DNA of 64,000 bases from Daphnia carinata (GCF_022539665.2 NC_081340.1:3906001-3970000), one strand, 5' to 3'. Shown: positions 35,301 through 50,300, numbered from the stretch's first letter. The notes: generated by a model from the letters alone, not told the origin. Numbers and translations: made by a program.

Positions 35301-38300
35301 TGATCCTACTCGATATATTTGTGAGGGATATTGCGAGGATTATTCAAAGAGCCAGAGCCAATTGGACTTGCCAATCTGCACAATGTTGATGATTCTCCAC
35401 TGTACTATACTCGTTCTGTCTACTGTTTACGTAGTAATCCGCCTGAGGTTCATCCAGCTGCGATGGATGTACACTTTTTTTGTCTGCATTTAAATTCTTG
35501 CATTATTCACGATAGACTTGATTGCCATCTTCCAAGAGCTCAACGTTAGACAATGCACGTAGTAATATTCTCCGTGTTAGCCTAAAGTTTCACACTATGG
35601 ACCATTTCTACTTTGTGTTCGTAAACATGTCGGCTCGGTTTACCCACTGCACGTAAAGACAAAGTTTCTTTCGGATGTCAACGACAAAAGAAAGCCAACA
35701 AAATAGTAGTGTTGGGATGTAGTAGTTTTCCAGCGGTCGGCACATTCAGATCAAATCGATAAAAGCGAGCCCAAGGTGAAATCTGCTTTTTTTTCCCCTC
35801 CTGTATGTTTACAAAAACCCGAGCCATAGAAGCCACAGAAAGAGCCATGTATATTTATAACAGAATACATTTTTGGGTCCGCGGGGCTATTAGCTTTTAG
35901 GATCAGTCGACTATATGCAAGATATTAGACAAGAACAAGAAATTCAATATGCCAATGAATATGCAATCAGCCGACTTACACATGTTGATGCGTAGGTAGT
36001 CGTTCGGCGTGTTCGTTAATCCTCATCCTTAAAGGGGAACCCAGCGTATGTAACTCGTGTGGTTGGTTTCATTACTAAAGCCATGCAATCGTCACGTTGT
36101 CAGTACGAAGAAAGATGGCGTGCAACTGTTAATACGTAGTTTATTGTGCCGTCGTATAAGCCAAACAATAATTCTCTTTTAAGTGTAGATTCACTACAAA
36201 AAAAGCGCACCAGTTGGTAAGCCAAAACAATCGGTTTTTGGGAACACTATGTAAACAGATCATTAGCAAATACTAACCAACTTTTTTTTTTTCCCCAAAA
36301 AATAAAAAAAAAAATCCGCTTAAGCCGATCGTGGTGCGAGTTCCATCTAAATTGATTGTGATCAACACTAATTTGAATTAGTAATTTTTATGTTTATTAC
36401 TACCCTTAAATGGTGTCATTGATTCAGTAAATTCTAAATGCTTCTCCGCTAGCCGCGAGTAGATATACTAGGACGAGCATGAAAACATGCGAAATTTGAT
36501 TAAAACCATAAATGAAGAAATCGCTGTCTGACATTATCGTATTTCCTTTGAATTGCATTTCATTTTATTTTTGTACTTTATGTGTCGGCTTTGCTCCATC
36601 CGCCGAGTCGCGTTTTCTTTTGCGTAGTGGGTGATGGATGTGTTCTTATCGCTCTACCAAGTCCAAAAGCAGTAGACACACCACAGCGAGCTACAACAAA
36701 AACAGTTGTAAATAATAAATTAACAGCATTTCCCTTTCCCTATTGCTCTGCGTCTTCACGAGCAACTGCTGATATGTCCTGGGTCTATATATCTCCTCCG
36801 ACTGGGTGTTTTCAATTATTTCGTTTCTTTTGTTGTTTCGCTACATAATCAGTTGTAACAAGGAATGACTTAATATGGCGTCTATTCGAGGGCAAAGTGA
36901 AGTCAAGTTTTAGCAATGTAGCTAGCCTATTCAACTCTGTTTACTGTATGTTCTGTCAGTTATAATTTTGATTATTTGATGATGAGCGCGTTCAGTATGT
37001 GTACGCATAGGAGAAAAAAAAACATTTCTAGAGCAAACGGCGATATCTTCGCAAACTTGGATGTTCTATGAACTGGAAACTATATCAACTCTAATCAGTT
37101 TCACCACAAGGACGCCCGTGGGCGACTTGCCCAATTGATTCAAGAAGAGCTTAACTTCTCGTGACGTAGATCAAGTTTATCCATAATGACTGTTGGATAA
37201 AGACATTCAAAACTTTTAAAAATTAAATAACGAAGAATAGTTAAACTTCTTTAATTTTTACAACGTTATGTCTCACAAGTGTTTTACTTTTAAGGTTTAA
37301 GTGTAACATCTTTGATTTTAAGAACATGCTTTCATCATAGACTTATCCAACTAACGATTTCTATTTTCTCTATTTATGCACTACAGCGAGACCAACTGCC
37401 TGGACACGGGCCTACTCATCGAAGTCTGGAACAAAGGCCTCATCTGGGACAAAGCCATGGGACACTACTGGCTGCCACTTCACCAAGTCCCCTACTCAAA
37501 TGAAGTAAGCATTCCACATTTTATTATTTTTTTTTTTCTCTTCTTTTTTCTGTCTGTCATTATCTTTAAACACGACATCCTTCCGTGTTGAACCTTATCG
37601 TTTTCTTGCAGCTCAGTGTCTTGACAGACTGTTCCGTCATTTTTACCCTCAACTGCGATAAAGTCTAGTCGGACATGACCCAAAATAATCTCGTCTGAAT
37701 GATGGGAGAAACTCTATATTGGCCTGTCGTCTCGGCTGCAACTTTAGATGGTACGAATAGGTCTGCTCGTGCAGTCGATCAGCTCTCGAACCATCGGGGA
37801 AAATAAAAAGAACGCTCACGCACGTCGCACTGAGCTTTCCCGGCTTTAGCTGCCTGCCAAGGAAGAGGGAGTGGTCGTAATCGTCGAGACTGGCAAGCAA
37901 AACAAATCCATAAGACATTAGAAACTGCCGAGTATCGTGAGCCACTAAGAGTATTCCAATAGTGATTCAGTTTGATTGTTTCAAGGGGATGGGAAATAGA
38001 CGATGAAACATCGACTATGGCAACATGATTTCACGTACTCGTTATACAAAAAAAGTTACCTTTAGGTGTGAAGTACAGAAATATTATTTTTCGCTTCTAA
38101 TGTAGACGGTGTGGGGGCGACTAGCAGCGCATTAGCAGTAGAAGCTCGATCTATAACCAATCCTATTAGTCGAGGCTTCATGGCCCCCTGGTTACAATAT
38201 AGAGACGCCCTCTATTGCCTCTCGGTGTTTTGCCGTACCTCACGGTTTTCTCAATTATTTTTCAATCTGTTTACCCGCTTTGTCGTCCTACGTGACAGTT

Positions 38301-41300
38301 TGTGCCCGTTTGAAGAGCCAGTTGCCTACTACTGGGTCGACAACCTAGATCGTCCCGATTCGTTGATTTATTATTTAGGTCTGCTAGACTTTGAACGAAT
38401 GTTGTTTCCTGTGTCCAATTTAGTTTCAGTTAGGCACAACAATCCGTTCTCTGGCGAGTGCGGATAACCAATTTCACTGTGTCTATGTGGAGTGATGGAT
38501 CGATGTCGTGATAAAATAAGCACAACTTCCTGAACTAAATTATTCCGTGTCTTTCCCTTGTCAACAAGCAGGAAGGAACCGGTCAGTGGATGTCGCTGGA
38601 TGCAGAGCAGATCATGGAAAACGGAGTGGTGGTCGGAACCCGCAATCCCACTGGCGATTACCTTCTCATCGACTGCCGCTTCGAATTGCCTTACGGTAAA
38701 AGCTCTTTGTTTATTTTCTGTCGACTATCCCAGCTTTGTTGGCCATGTCGCACATAACACGTACTAGCAAACGAAGGCAATGCAAAAGCCATTTGTGAGA
38801 CATTGTTGGTTGGTAAAATTTGAGTTCCCGCAAGTTGTCCTTTTTACTATATAGCTCCTGTACACATAGTACTCACCAAACCAAAAATACGGTAGTAGTA
38901 AACAAGTCGTTAATACTCAAGGCATTTCCAGTGTCTTTCGTAAATTTGAAATATTCCTCCAATTTTGATTGAGACATTGATGAAAAAAAAAAACAAACGA
39001 TTGTTTCTTCAGATATCCTTCTTAAGCAGCCAAGAATATCTGTAATCTTTTTGCAAATTATATGGAAAAGCAAAAAATGTCCACAAAAGTAACAATAAAA
39101 AATAATAGACTCGGAAGATGTGGACCTCGGCGGTATGCAGCGTAAGTTGGAGGCCTACAACCACGTGCTGGACCAAGAAATGTCCTCGATACGAGACGGT
39201 GGGAAGCGGCGCCAACAGCAATTCCTTATTCACTGTACGTATTTTAATCCATTTGATGGACGACTCGCAAAAGGTTATAGACGCAGGGCGGCTGCATGAT
39301 TTTCCAAGGAAATCATTATAGAGTGTCGGCCATCATGGGGTTCCGTTTGTTGGCATTGTAACAAATTTAACGGGTAAAGCTTTTTGGCCTTTAGGAAAAG
39401 TTCAGTTGTGTCTCGCGTCTGTTGATATTTTAAACTACTAATTGACTGTTAGAAGGGTAAAAACTTGAAAACGTAAAAGGATTTCTCGGAAAGGAACAAT
39501 CTTATCAAAGTCCGTGTTTCAATCAAAACCGATACTTATGCAGCTAGTATTAGGCAAGTCATGTCGTCAAGGCTTTTGTTATCCCCTGCCAAAAAAAAAA
39601 AGAAATTTCATTTTGCTGTTCTTTTAATCAAAAGAAATATAATCCCCTCAACACATCAACTTCGAGCTGTACGTATCGATTGATGTGAGATTTTTCCTAT
39701 AGCGTCAAACCGCTTTTTCTTTTCCCTATAAAGAGTTTAGTATAGTTTTATGGAGACTCGTTTCCCTGTAGATTTACTATGTACACGCCTCTGCACAATG
39801 CCAGTCCATACTTTTTTTTTTTTTTTTATAAAGATATAGTACTGCCCCATTGGATTTTCTCCGTTCTGTCGAGGTTTATAAAGCCAAGTAGATTTCCTCG
39901 TTTTGTTGTTCTTGCTGTCTTTTTTGGGTTTTTGGAACGAGAATTATTGGGAAATGGCCGAAAGGCATACGTAGACCATCGATCGCTGCAGATATGACGA
40001 TAAAAGCGTGGGTTTGTCCGATCGTGCAGTCGAGCAATCAATAGTGACATGCAAGAGATCATAATCTGCTGCCGATCAAAATATCCAGCATCTCGTTTAG
40101 ACTATTAATGCGTTATGATCACGTTATCGTCGATGATCTCTATAGCACCCTCACTGATTACTCTTCATTTTTGCCAGTTTTGTTCTATTGCCATTGTCGT
40201 GCCTTTCGCTTTATAGTTAGTCCTGTGTAGCCGACTGTACGATATTTAATAGCAGTAGTTAATTTTCCAACCTTTTTCTTTGATTGAATGCATGATTGAA
40301 TGACGTAAGAGGTGGCAAAGGTTGTCCTTTTAGTGTCTCATTAACCCTTTTCTTTTGTTTGATTCTTCTTCCTTAAAGCTGGACTGTCGGAGGACAGCGA
40401 TTATACAAGCGAAGTCAACTATCCGCTGGTCCAGCATCACGAGGCCAACGGGTCGGCTTCACAGTACCTGAGCGTTGCCCATCAATACCCATCGCCGCAG
40501 AGGTCATCGGAAATCAGTCGAGAAAATTCGTACGAAACGAACGATACGAGCACGGATCAGCGGCATTGGGCATACGATTATGGCGGCGGTTATCCAGCGA
40601 CGCAAGTAAGTTTGGTGAAGAGGAAAAAAAGTTTAAAAAATTCAGCTTTGCCTTTTCAATGGTAATGCATCGATTTATTTTACAGGAGGATGGGTATGAT
40701 TATAATTATGATCAGTCTGAGGAGATGTATGTTCAATCGGACCAATGGCCACGACCTACGGAAGAGCCGTTGTATTACAATAGTCGTCCTAATAAAGAAT
40801 CCAAATCCACCGGGTAAGTGCGTGAAAATAACATACCGCTTTCTTACCTGCCTCCTTTTTTTTTGTTTTTATGGTATTCAACTAACGTTAATTCCTAACC
40901 GAAAAGGACTTTGATAAGTTTTGAACAATCGTTTCGTTATAATTGAAAAATTGTTGCGTGCTTTCATTTGAGCGACCTCATTGCGTCAAATTTCCAACTC
41001 ATAGCTCAACCAGTTACGATAGATGGCGAATGAATAGCCATATTTTGTCGGCTTTGATATCAAATTTAACGCCTTAAATTTGATTTAACCGTATAATGTC
41101 TGATGTTAAACGAATATGAGACGATTCTAGAAAAGAACAATATTTAGCTCTTTCGAACGCGTTGATTGCACTGCTGCTTATTCATGTCACATGATTTATT
41201 GCTGATTTGTAATAGTTTAAAGTAAATTTGCAATGCTATTCAACATGGCTAACTGAAAAAGTTTATGTTCTGGACACCTAGCCAGTTGAATTCAGAGCTT

Positions 41301-44300
41301 TCCCAGTGCATTTTTCTCAATCTTCGAGAATTGCACAAAAGAATAATGCTTCTGTTTAGCAATGGCAAGTAATGTTCATCACCAACACTTCTTGCACCAG
41401 ATCTGGGAGATACCAAATGCTCTAACCTCTAACTGAGGTCAAAAGGAATATTAATTTATAGTATGTCGTCTGTCCAAGTTGGGTTGTATAAACCATAAAA
41501 CGCAACATAATTTAATGTTGTATACACTTTTATAGAACCTGACAAAAGTAGCGAAATCATGTGAGTAATATGTTCGCTATTAATGCTCAATGAATGAAAA
41601 TTTAGTTTACAATGCCTCAAATTAGATATTCGTATTTATTAAAGCTGTAACCCATCTTCCTGGTTCTATGGCGTGTATTGCATTCATTTCGCCATGTATC
41701 AATTATCGGCTGCATACATTGGAATAATATCTTTTCTTTTCTTTTTTCAGGCAGTACAAGAATTCTTCCAACTGTTACGATAGGTATTTAATTTGTTACG
41801 TTTAAGTTGAACACTTTTAACCGTTTCATTTTTTTTTTAATGATGACATGTAGCCCAGACAGACGCTCTACAACAGCCAGTGAAATTCGAACCAATTTTG
41901 CCAAAGGTTGTATACAGCCAACCACAACTAGTAAGTTTCTGGAACGATGGTGATAAGATGAAATCATTTTCTTCTATCCAACATTTCAGGTCCAAAACCG
42001 AGCCTTGCCAGACAGTCGACTTTGTATGATGAACACGAGACTAATAATTCAGCTGAAGCTACGTACTCCGAAGACTATGCGAATTACCAGCAGCCTCCTC
42101 AGCAACAGCGCCAGCCCTATCCAATTGGCAATAACGATCAGTCACAAGAGCAGTACAACTACTCAACAGCTGCCGGTTACGATGACTATTCAACTTATCA
42201 GCAATACGACGGCGGTGGCACTTCAGAATACGACTACAATTACGATTACAATTATGGCTACAGCGAAGGCCAGCAATATAACGAGAGCGTGGCTGCTGTC
42301 ATCGATGACGGCAAGGAGAGTCACGGTTATGGTTATTATGACGAAACGGGATATTACTATGACGGCCAGTGGTACGCGTACGATGGCAACTACGACGCCA
42401 ATTATGATGCAAATTATTCAACGGAAGATGCCACGTCTAATTGGTCTCAGCAAAATTATGATGGCCAACAAGAACATTACGATTATTCCAATGAATATAC
42501 AGCCCCCGTTAAAAAGGACTACGTCCCAGATTTACCGACAAAAACTCAACCAAAGCCTCAGCCACAAAAATCGTCAATCACAGCACCGGCCGCTGCTATT
42601 ATGAAGACTATCCTAGAAGATGCTGTGCCACTCAAACCTTTGCAAATGCTAGGGGACATCTTCTCCAAGAGGAGTACGATGATGCATCACGGTGATCTGA
42701 GCAGCAGCGGTGGAAGCGTCGAAAGTGAACAACCAATGACTAGGAGACGAGAAAGCATAGCCAGTGTAACAACACCAACCGGCCCGGAATTGACAACAAA
42801 TTTTGGCGGAAGAACTAGCGAATCGCCTCTGATGATGGGTGAACTTGATCGACTGCAAACAGATATGTTGAGTTCGAGAGGACAAGAGGATCAGATGATT
42901 ATCAGTGATTATCGAGCTGGTAGTGGACCATCAATTGAACACCCCGATCACAGAAGAGGTTCCATCCAGTCTCGTTTGTCCCAAATGTCTCAACAATCGA
43001 GGCGAGAAAGAGCCGAACACTTCCGGCGACGTCGTTCTTCCAGTATCTGTAGTGATCGTGATCGTGAACACGCCAGTCCTTACACTTCCTACGAGGACGA
43101 ACGGACGCCCGTCAATGAAATCAATCTCAGCCTGGACATGAACGATATGACGCCTATCGCCACCCAAGTTCCGTTTCCGCCTCAGCAGCAATACAAGGGC
43201 GTTTCATTTGACGAAGACGACATGTACCTGGATGAACGAGGCGATCCTGGAAGGCAATCAACCGACCAAATGGATCAATTGCCGCCACCGACGACTCCGC
43301 CGCAAGACTCGGTCATCTCGGCGCCACCCGTCGCTGTTGCCCGCGCCTGCGAAAATTTGACGCCCAGACAGAAATGGCTCTGGGCATTCAACAAGATCTG
43401 CGCTCAACTTATGGCAAGTCCACGATTTCGAATATTTATTATTTCTCCGTGGAATTGCGTTCGACTTGATCATTTTAGCTGCGCGTCTCCCAATTCGTGG
43501 CGGAATGCCAGTTGAAGAATGCGATATGGTTCGATGTCTGCCTATGCATAATGATGTCTCTCTTTGAAAACGCCGGAATTGTTGGCTCATTAGGCTGTTG
43601 TCTGTCTCGATCTACAAAGTGTAGATAACAAAGGCAGTGACTATTGCTTTGCAGCGTTTCAGCGTCTATAAATGATGCTGCTCCGCTTCGTTTGGGAAGT
43701 CGGGTTGTAAATGCTTTTTTGATTCGCCTCTTGTCGAGCATCTTTTCCGTTCTACATCCGGAACACTAGATGGCTTAGTCTCTTTGTAAGTCAATAACAC
43801 ATCCGTTTGTTCTGCCGTTCGTTGTTCCGCTCTTCATTGCTGATAGATTCGTCCAACAGATGGCGTAAATATTCAAGGGAACTAATTGAAATATTCAGTC
43901 CGCTTGGATGTTGTTGATCAATAGACCTCTCGCGCAATGCGTATTTTTGTTCAATTTTTTCTCTTTTTTTTTTGTGTAAAATCAAATCTGTATGATTTTG
44001 CTCAGCTACAACGCCGTGGCGTATTCTTGTGCCTTTTTTAAAGAGACTTTTCTTTGTAGCGAAATTTGATTGATTTGAGCATTCGTCATGTTGGTTTTTT
44101 TCTTATTTCTTTTCTTTTTTTTTTTTTTTTTCATTTGACATACTTCTGAAATGTCAATGAACTTGCTTGATTCGTATCACTCGTAATTCCCCAAGTTGGG
44201 AGTGCCAATCACGAACCACAGCGACTTTGATTGAATTTGGGCAACAATATCTTTTGAGAATGACACTAATTCCGAATTACAATTGCATGACAGTTAGATG

Positions 44301-47300
44301 CATACTAATATTACTGATTAGAAATGGAAGTGAGAAAGAGAAGTCATCATCCGACAGTATCATGTGGCCAAAGGAATTCCGTAGGGTTTAAGTGCTCCGG
44401 ATAACCCGCTGTGCTATGCACAGTCCGCGTGCGGTCTACATCAGCGGGAGTTGGCGATACGCTGATGTCGTTACTCAATCCCACATGGGGGGGGGGGATG
44501 GAGCCGCAAAAGTCTATCAGCTCGATGATAAATGTTCTCGGTCTACATTGTCGACCATAATATTTATCCGTATCCATGTTTCCCAAATGTGTTAATCAAG
44601 GTCGATGGCAAAGGGAAGAAAAAAAAAAAAAAAAAAAGAGGCAAACGACATTCTGCTTAGAATCTGAAGTCAGATAAGGGGACCTGAGCGGCGTGAAATT
44701 ACACCAAAGTGCTCTTAACAAAAGTCATTGTTACAAAAATACGAGGGCAATATCCGCCAAATGAAAATAAACGAAAACAAAAGAGGCGGAGAGAATTGGT
44801 TGTGATGCTGGCGGCGGTGGCGTGTTCTATTTATGCGGACGCTATGCGACCGCCTGTTGCGGGACCCGCGCGCTCCAGGGAGAAGTTGTGTATGCGTGCG
44901 GGCTGGGCGGTTTTCCGTAATCAAGTGGAGCTACACTTTTTTTCTCTCTCTCTCTGTAGTCAACACCCTCTTTTTCCCCTCCCAACTCCCAATTCGTTTA
45001 CTAACTGAGCGGAACTGAGGTTTCTCTCTTTAAAAACCAGCCGATCTACTTCCGCTCCGTCTCAGTTCGTCGACAACATCCTCGCTGTATGTCGACATAT
45101 TCATTAAACCTTTTCAGGCATCTTGTGTAAGCATTACATGCACAGTTAAGCGAATCAGGACTAAAAGTGATTCAAGCGCGCAAGTTTTCTGCGCCGTTCC
45201 CTTTCCTGGAAGTGATGGTTGGACAAGTTTTCTGAATAAGTTTGACATTGTTTTTGCGTAGAACTAGAATTTGAGAAAGAAGATGGATTGGTTATTTCCA
45301 TCGTTGAAAGCTTCGCTTTTCCCAACTAAATCTACCAGCGCAATTCCGGTCGATCCTCCAAGTTCTCCACAGTCGCCGGGTACTCACGAAATAGAAGCGT
45401 TAGACGCTGTGGCTCCACTGCCCGTAGATTACAAGGCCATGATTGAAGACACTGACAGCCCGATCCATTGTAAGCCGAGCCATCAGTTGAGACGACGTTC
45501 GAGTCTCTCTGATTTGGATGTTTTGTTGAAAAAAGATCGCATCATCCGTACGTCGGATTTATTGACTATCGGCGAGTATGGAACAGCGTCCGGTAGGCGT
45601 GGGGAGAGACAAGGAAGAGTTTGGTCGATTTTGCTGGACGGGCAACAGCCTTTGGAGCCTTGGACGAGAGGCGGAAGTATTGGCGACATGATCAATTTGA
45701 AGTTGTATGGCAGCAACCGAAGTTTGATGAGCGGAACGAGTAGCATCGCCGAGGCGGTGCCCTTGGAGACGATCTTGCGTAAAAAGACGACGCCGTCCGT
45801 CGTATCTTCTTCCAACAGCGACGACGTCTTCCGTCAGCAGCGTGCAGCCTCGTCCGCGCAAGAAGATGCGATCCCTGAGAGCCATCAGGACATGATGGAC
45901 GGCCATCTGAGCAATGGCGAATGTGAGGAGGATCCGTTTGGTGCTAGTTGCGTGGATGACGTTATCGAAGAGGAAGATGAACGAGACGAATTAAAGGATG
46001 ATTTGTGCGAATTGCGGAGCAAAGGGTACCCGAAACAGACGCGGTCGCCGTCCGTCGTCGAACGCACCGAGAGATTGTCTATTCTCATCCGCAAACGTCA
46101 GTGCCGATGTCGACGTCACTTCCAGAATCTTGCGGTAAAGAAATTTGCGAAAAACTCTTTTTCATTGCTGATATTTCCGGAGAAAGTATTTCTTATTTTT
46201 TTAAAATCACGCGTCGATTTGTTGAAAGTTGCATCCGCCAGATGGTTCTCTTTTGAGACTGGATGTTCTTTCTCTTTTGTTTTACGGTCTTTATCTTGAA
46301 AAGTTTGGTCGCCAAGACGGGCATGAAGAAGCAAATGCTTTTCTGACGACGCCCTGTGAATACGTGATGCGTCTTTATGAAAGGATCGTTTGAAATGTGT
46401 CTCTAGAGGGTTAGTCAAGGATGCATATATAGAGTGCGTAGGTGACATGCCCAGTTCCCTAAGATTAAGTTGGGAGGCCAAAAGGGGCCAGGAAATAATC
46501 TCGGATCGATGACTCCCCACAGGTTTCTCCATCATTCGCCATCTGCGAGCCCGTTGGGCTGCTTGACATTTCCGTTTCTTTTCATTTCGAATGCTGTCTA
46601 TTTTGAAAACTGTCCTTCCATTAAGTATTAAGTTTCCGGTTGAAGCATTTCTACATTCAAGATAATCAGGGAAAGGTTGGGGGCACGTTGCTATTAGAGG
46701 AAAGGCCTATTATTGAATGAACTGCTCGACCTCTGTAGAAAGTTGGTCGGTGTATTTTTATGTGTGCTGCTGCTGGTGCTCATCTAATGGAATTTGCGAT
46801 CACTTCCTACTCTTTCTCTTCCTGCTCTTCTTTTACGCGATTGTTGAAAAGAACTTTGGGTCTTGTGTTAGTGCTCCATTTCTTTGTATCATTTAGCAGA
46901 CTTTGCTGCGAGGCTGGTTCTTGCGACAAGGATTTCAACTTTCGCAACAGTCGGCACACACGCACAACAGCGTTAACGACAAAGTTTTCCCTGCGTTGCC
47001 GGCCCTTGGTAGACTTGGTGAAGAATGGCTCTCTTTGCTTACGTAACTTTTGACTCGATTGTTGACGCTCCTCGCTCTCTACGTTCTCTCTTGAAAATGA
47101 AGACGACTTTGAAGACTGTTTGTTCTCTTAATTCAAAGAACAGAAAACTCGTATCTCTTAAAATCTTGACATAAGGGAAGAGAGTCGTGCGTATCGCTAA
47201 GAATCTTCCTATAGGAAAAAGTCTCTTTTTTGTGTGTTTTCCGTAGAAAAGTAGTATTACAGCATACGTTCTTTTGTTCTCTCGGCTTTTCTGTTTGGAA

Positions 47301-50300
47301 AATATATAGCGTGGGGAGGGTAAACGTAAAAACTTTTCATTCGTGATAAATCAATCTTGCTCCCACCGAGACCTATACGTCATTCGCTCTTCTGTATTTG
47401 CGTAATGTTCCCATTATCATGATCGATGAAGCGAACTTAAACTTTAAAAAAAAATAAAAAATAAGGATCGAGCCCGTAGTAGTATGAAACCGAACAAAAG
47501 AGTAAATGTCTTGAGATTTGAAAATAAAAATCCGCTAATTGATCGTGTCTTTTTGATCGCTAGTTGAGTCGATTTTTTGAACCGTGAGTAATCCCGTGTC
47601 ACGTGAAGCAAAATGTTCAGTTTGATTTCGAGGGAATGTAATGAGTTTATGCGTTTTCATTTACCATAGTGGTAACGAAGAATGATGAGAACGTAAACAA
47701 AGTAGATTGGTCGTAAACAGGAAACCACGGGGAACAAGGGGGGGGGGGGAAACATAATTGATTTCTAGCTATTCCGCCGTAGGGAAGGTCCCCATCTAAT
47801 TTAATATGGCAATATGGGATCGATGGTTGTAATTTTTTTGTTTAAATCTTGGGTGCTATTTTTTTTCACTTGCTAGATTGAAAAGTATAGGGCTTTTTTT
47901 TTATAATAAGGATGCACGAATTTCAGTAATCAGATGTTTTTCCTTTTCAAACTTGATTTAGTCTGTCATTCAGAAATTTTTGTATCTGCGATTGATAAAC
48001 GTAAAGGGTTCAGAACGTGTCTAAAGGGCGGGACCTACTCGACATTCAGGCACCTAATAGATGTGTCTGTCGTGATGAGCGTCAGAGTAATCATCAGTCC
48101 AGTACTTGAACTTTGGTCCCTTTTCAGACTTCCCCTTTCTCGTCTTCTTATCAATCAATAAAAGCACGGTCCATGAATTGCATCCTTGAGAATGCTGACG
48201 TAGGAGTCCCGCCTTGTATTCGTCGAGAAAATCAAAGGATTGAATAAAATAAAAAAAACGATCAAAATGGCGGTGGATGTCGTGTCATAGGCCAACAACT
48301 AAATTAAAGACAAAACAAACTGAGTTCCCCAAGAGAAAACAAGACACATAGCACACAGAAAGAACGAACATCATCCCTATATTGATTTCCCCTATGTATA
48401 CGCATCCTATTATGTATGCGGCGGAGTTGAGCAACAATACGAACGCTAAAAACGCATACCCCGATGCCGTCCGCTTTTTTTTTCAATTTTGCCTCTTGTT
48501 TTTCGTCAAAAGTTGTGAGAGATCAACGGCCGAGTTTTGACAGGCTCAGTTGTTTTTTTTTTTTATAAAATATCTTTTGTTCCTTTTCTCGTGCGTCTTT
48601 CGTATAAACCAACAAAGAAAAGCAATTCAAATTGTCTAGGACGCATCATCTCGATCGAAGATGGGATCAATCTCGTCTTCGAATTGCGAATGGGAGGCAA
48701 GAGTTTGACAACATCGACGGGTTAAGAAAGGGGGATCCCATAAAAACTGAGTGCCTGCGTGTAAACAGTGTATAGGTCATTCATAAGGGGAATATGAGGT
48801 GGTTACGAAGAGGATTCGAGATTCGTTGAAGACCACAAGACGTCAATGAAAGTCAAGTGCCAATCTAAGTTGAACGACGATGGCCCTGTCAGCAATGGTC
48901 GCTCCAAACGAAATTTACATAATAAGTCAATTCGTTACAACCATGGTTGTAAACGGATTGGAGATAGTAAGGGGTTGTGGGAAGACTTAACTCGATTGCC
49001 ACCATGTTCTGTTTGTTTTCCGCCTTTTTTGTGGGGGGTGTGTTTGTTTTTTCTCCACGAGCGGACGCTACTACAAAACAAGATTGTAGCTCTTTTACGG
49101 TTTGTCGTAATCGCTGGTGACGGTGCAAGTCAACTTTGGAATCTGTACAGTTTTTATTTTATTCCTTCTAGTCAAATTACGGCTTTTCTCTTGAAATGTT
49201 GGTAAAGACTGTTGATGGCTAACGAAGAATAGTGCCCATACAAAGGCCAACTTGAGAAAATGGGCAGAGACAACTCGTTCCTTTTGATTTATGCAAAGTG
49301 GTTCCCATGAACGATCGGCAAAAGAAAAATCGATGAATTCGTTGGATGGCAAGAGACGGTCCATTCCTTTAAACTTGAAGAATATAGCATCTTTTAAATA
49401 ACGTAGCGTGCGAGAAATAGGAAGGTAGAAGGGCAATGCAAATGTGAATACCTGGAACTAAAACGCTGCAATCTATTTGACTACCAGATCGATGAGTCGT
49501 TCTTTTGAATAAAATAGGCGCTTTGAAAATCCCTCGGTATATTTGACAATGTTTCGACAGCATAAATGAAAATGCATGAGTAAAGGAAAATAATATTTGA
49601 TTTAGGATGGCACCCCCGTTTTTTTTTCTTCTTCTTGACTTGAAAAGGTGACTGCAGTGCCCTCCTACTTGTTTCCGTATTGATCTACTCTCTTTGTAAC
49701 TTTACACGTTTTTTGTTTTGTTTCTTTTTCCATTCCATGCTTGCATGCGATTTTTCCCTTGCCCCAAATTCTCTGCTCGGATTAAGACCAATATTTTTAA
49801 AGGGTTTTTCATTCGCAGTATTATTGCCGACCCCAATCTACTTGCGTCTTCACGACACGCGTCGCTAACATGTAGTGCAGTAAAATATGGTTTTGATGCA
49901 GTCTTGCGTTTATTGTTCCAGCTATATAATATTGTAGGCCTATCTATGTAAACGACATTATTTTTTCTATTGGTCGCTTGGCGATTATTTTGTGCAACCC
50001 CATGAGTGTTTGTTCCTATTTCGATCACGGGGGTTTCGCATAGTAGAATACTTTACTTGGGAGGCAATCCAATTTGCTGGTAAACATAATTTTTTCTTAT
50101 TTATTTATTTATTTTTTTCAAAGTGTTTGCGTGCGGCTGTAGTGTTTATCGTGTAAAGGGAATATCGTTCAGGGCTATTCAATCTTTGATCGTATTATTT
50201 GTTCTGAAATCAAAGGGTTTTTTTTTGCATTATTTTGAATTGCGTTCTAAAAGTACGGCCCTCGAAATAATAAATCAAAGTCGGAAATCCATTCATCATT

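Noticed and set aside
38111-38467. 118-codon open frame in unc-13 intron 4
   Set aside because: No acceptor or donor in the phase needed by the flanking exons and no family resemblance.
42005-42604. 199-codon +2 frame inside unc-13 exon 11
   Set aside because: Thr/Met/Ile-rich shadow produced by the repetitive Tyr/Asp/Asn codons of the true frame.
48640-48720. 27-codon block with splice-like edges ([20 protein letters not shown])
   Set aside because: Phase 1 in and out does not fit the phase-0 junctions of the unc-13 alternatives, and the donor GTTAAG is poor.
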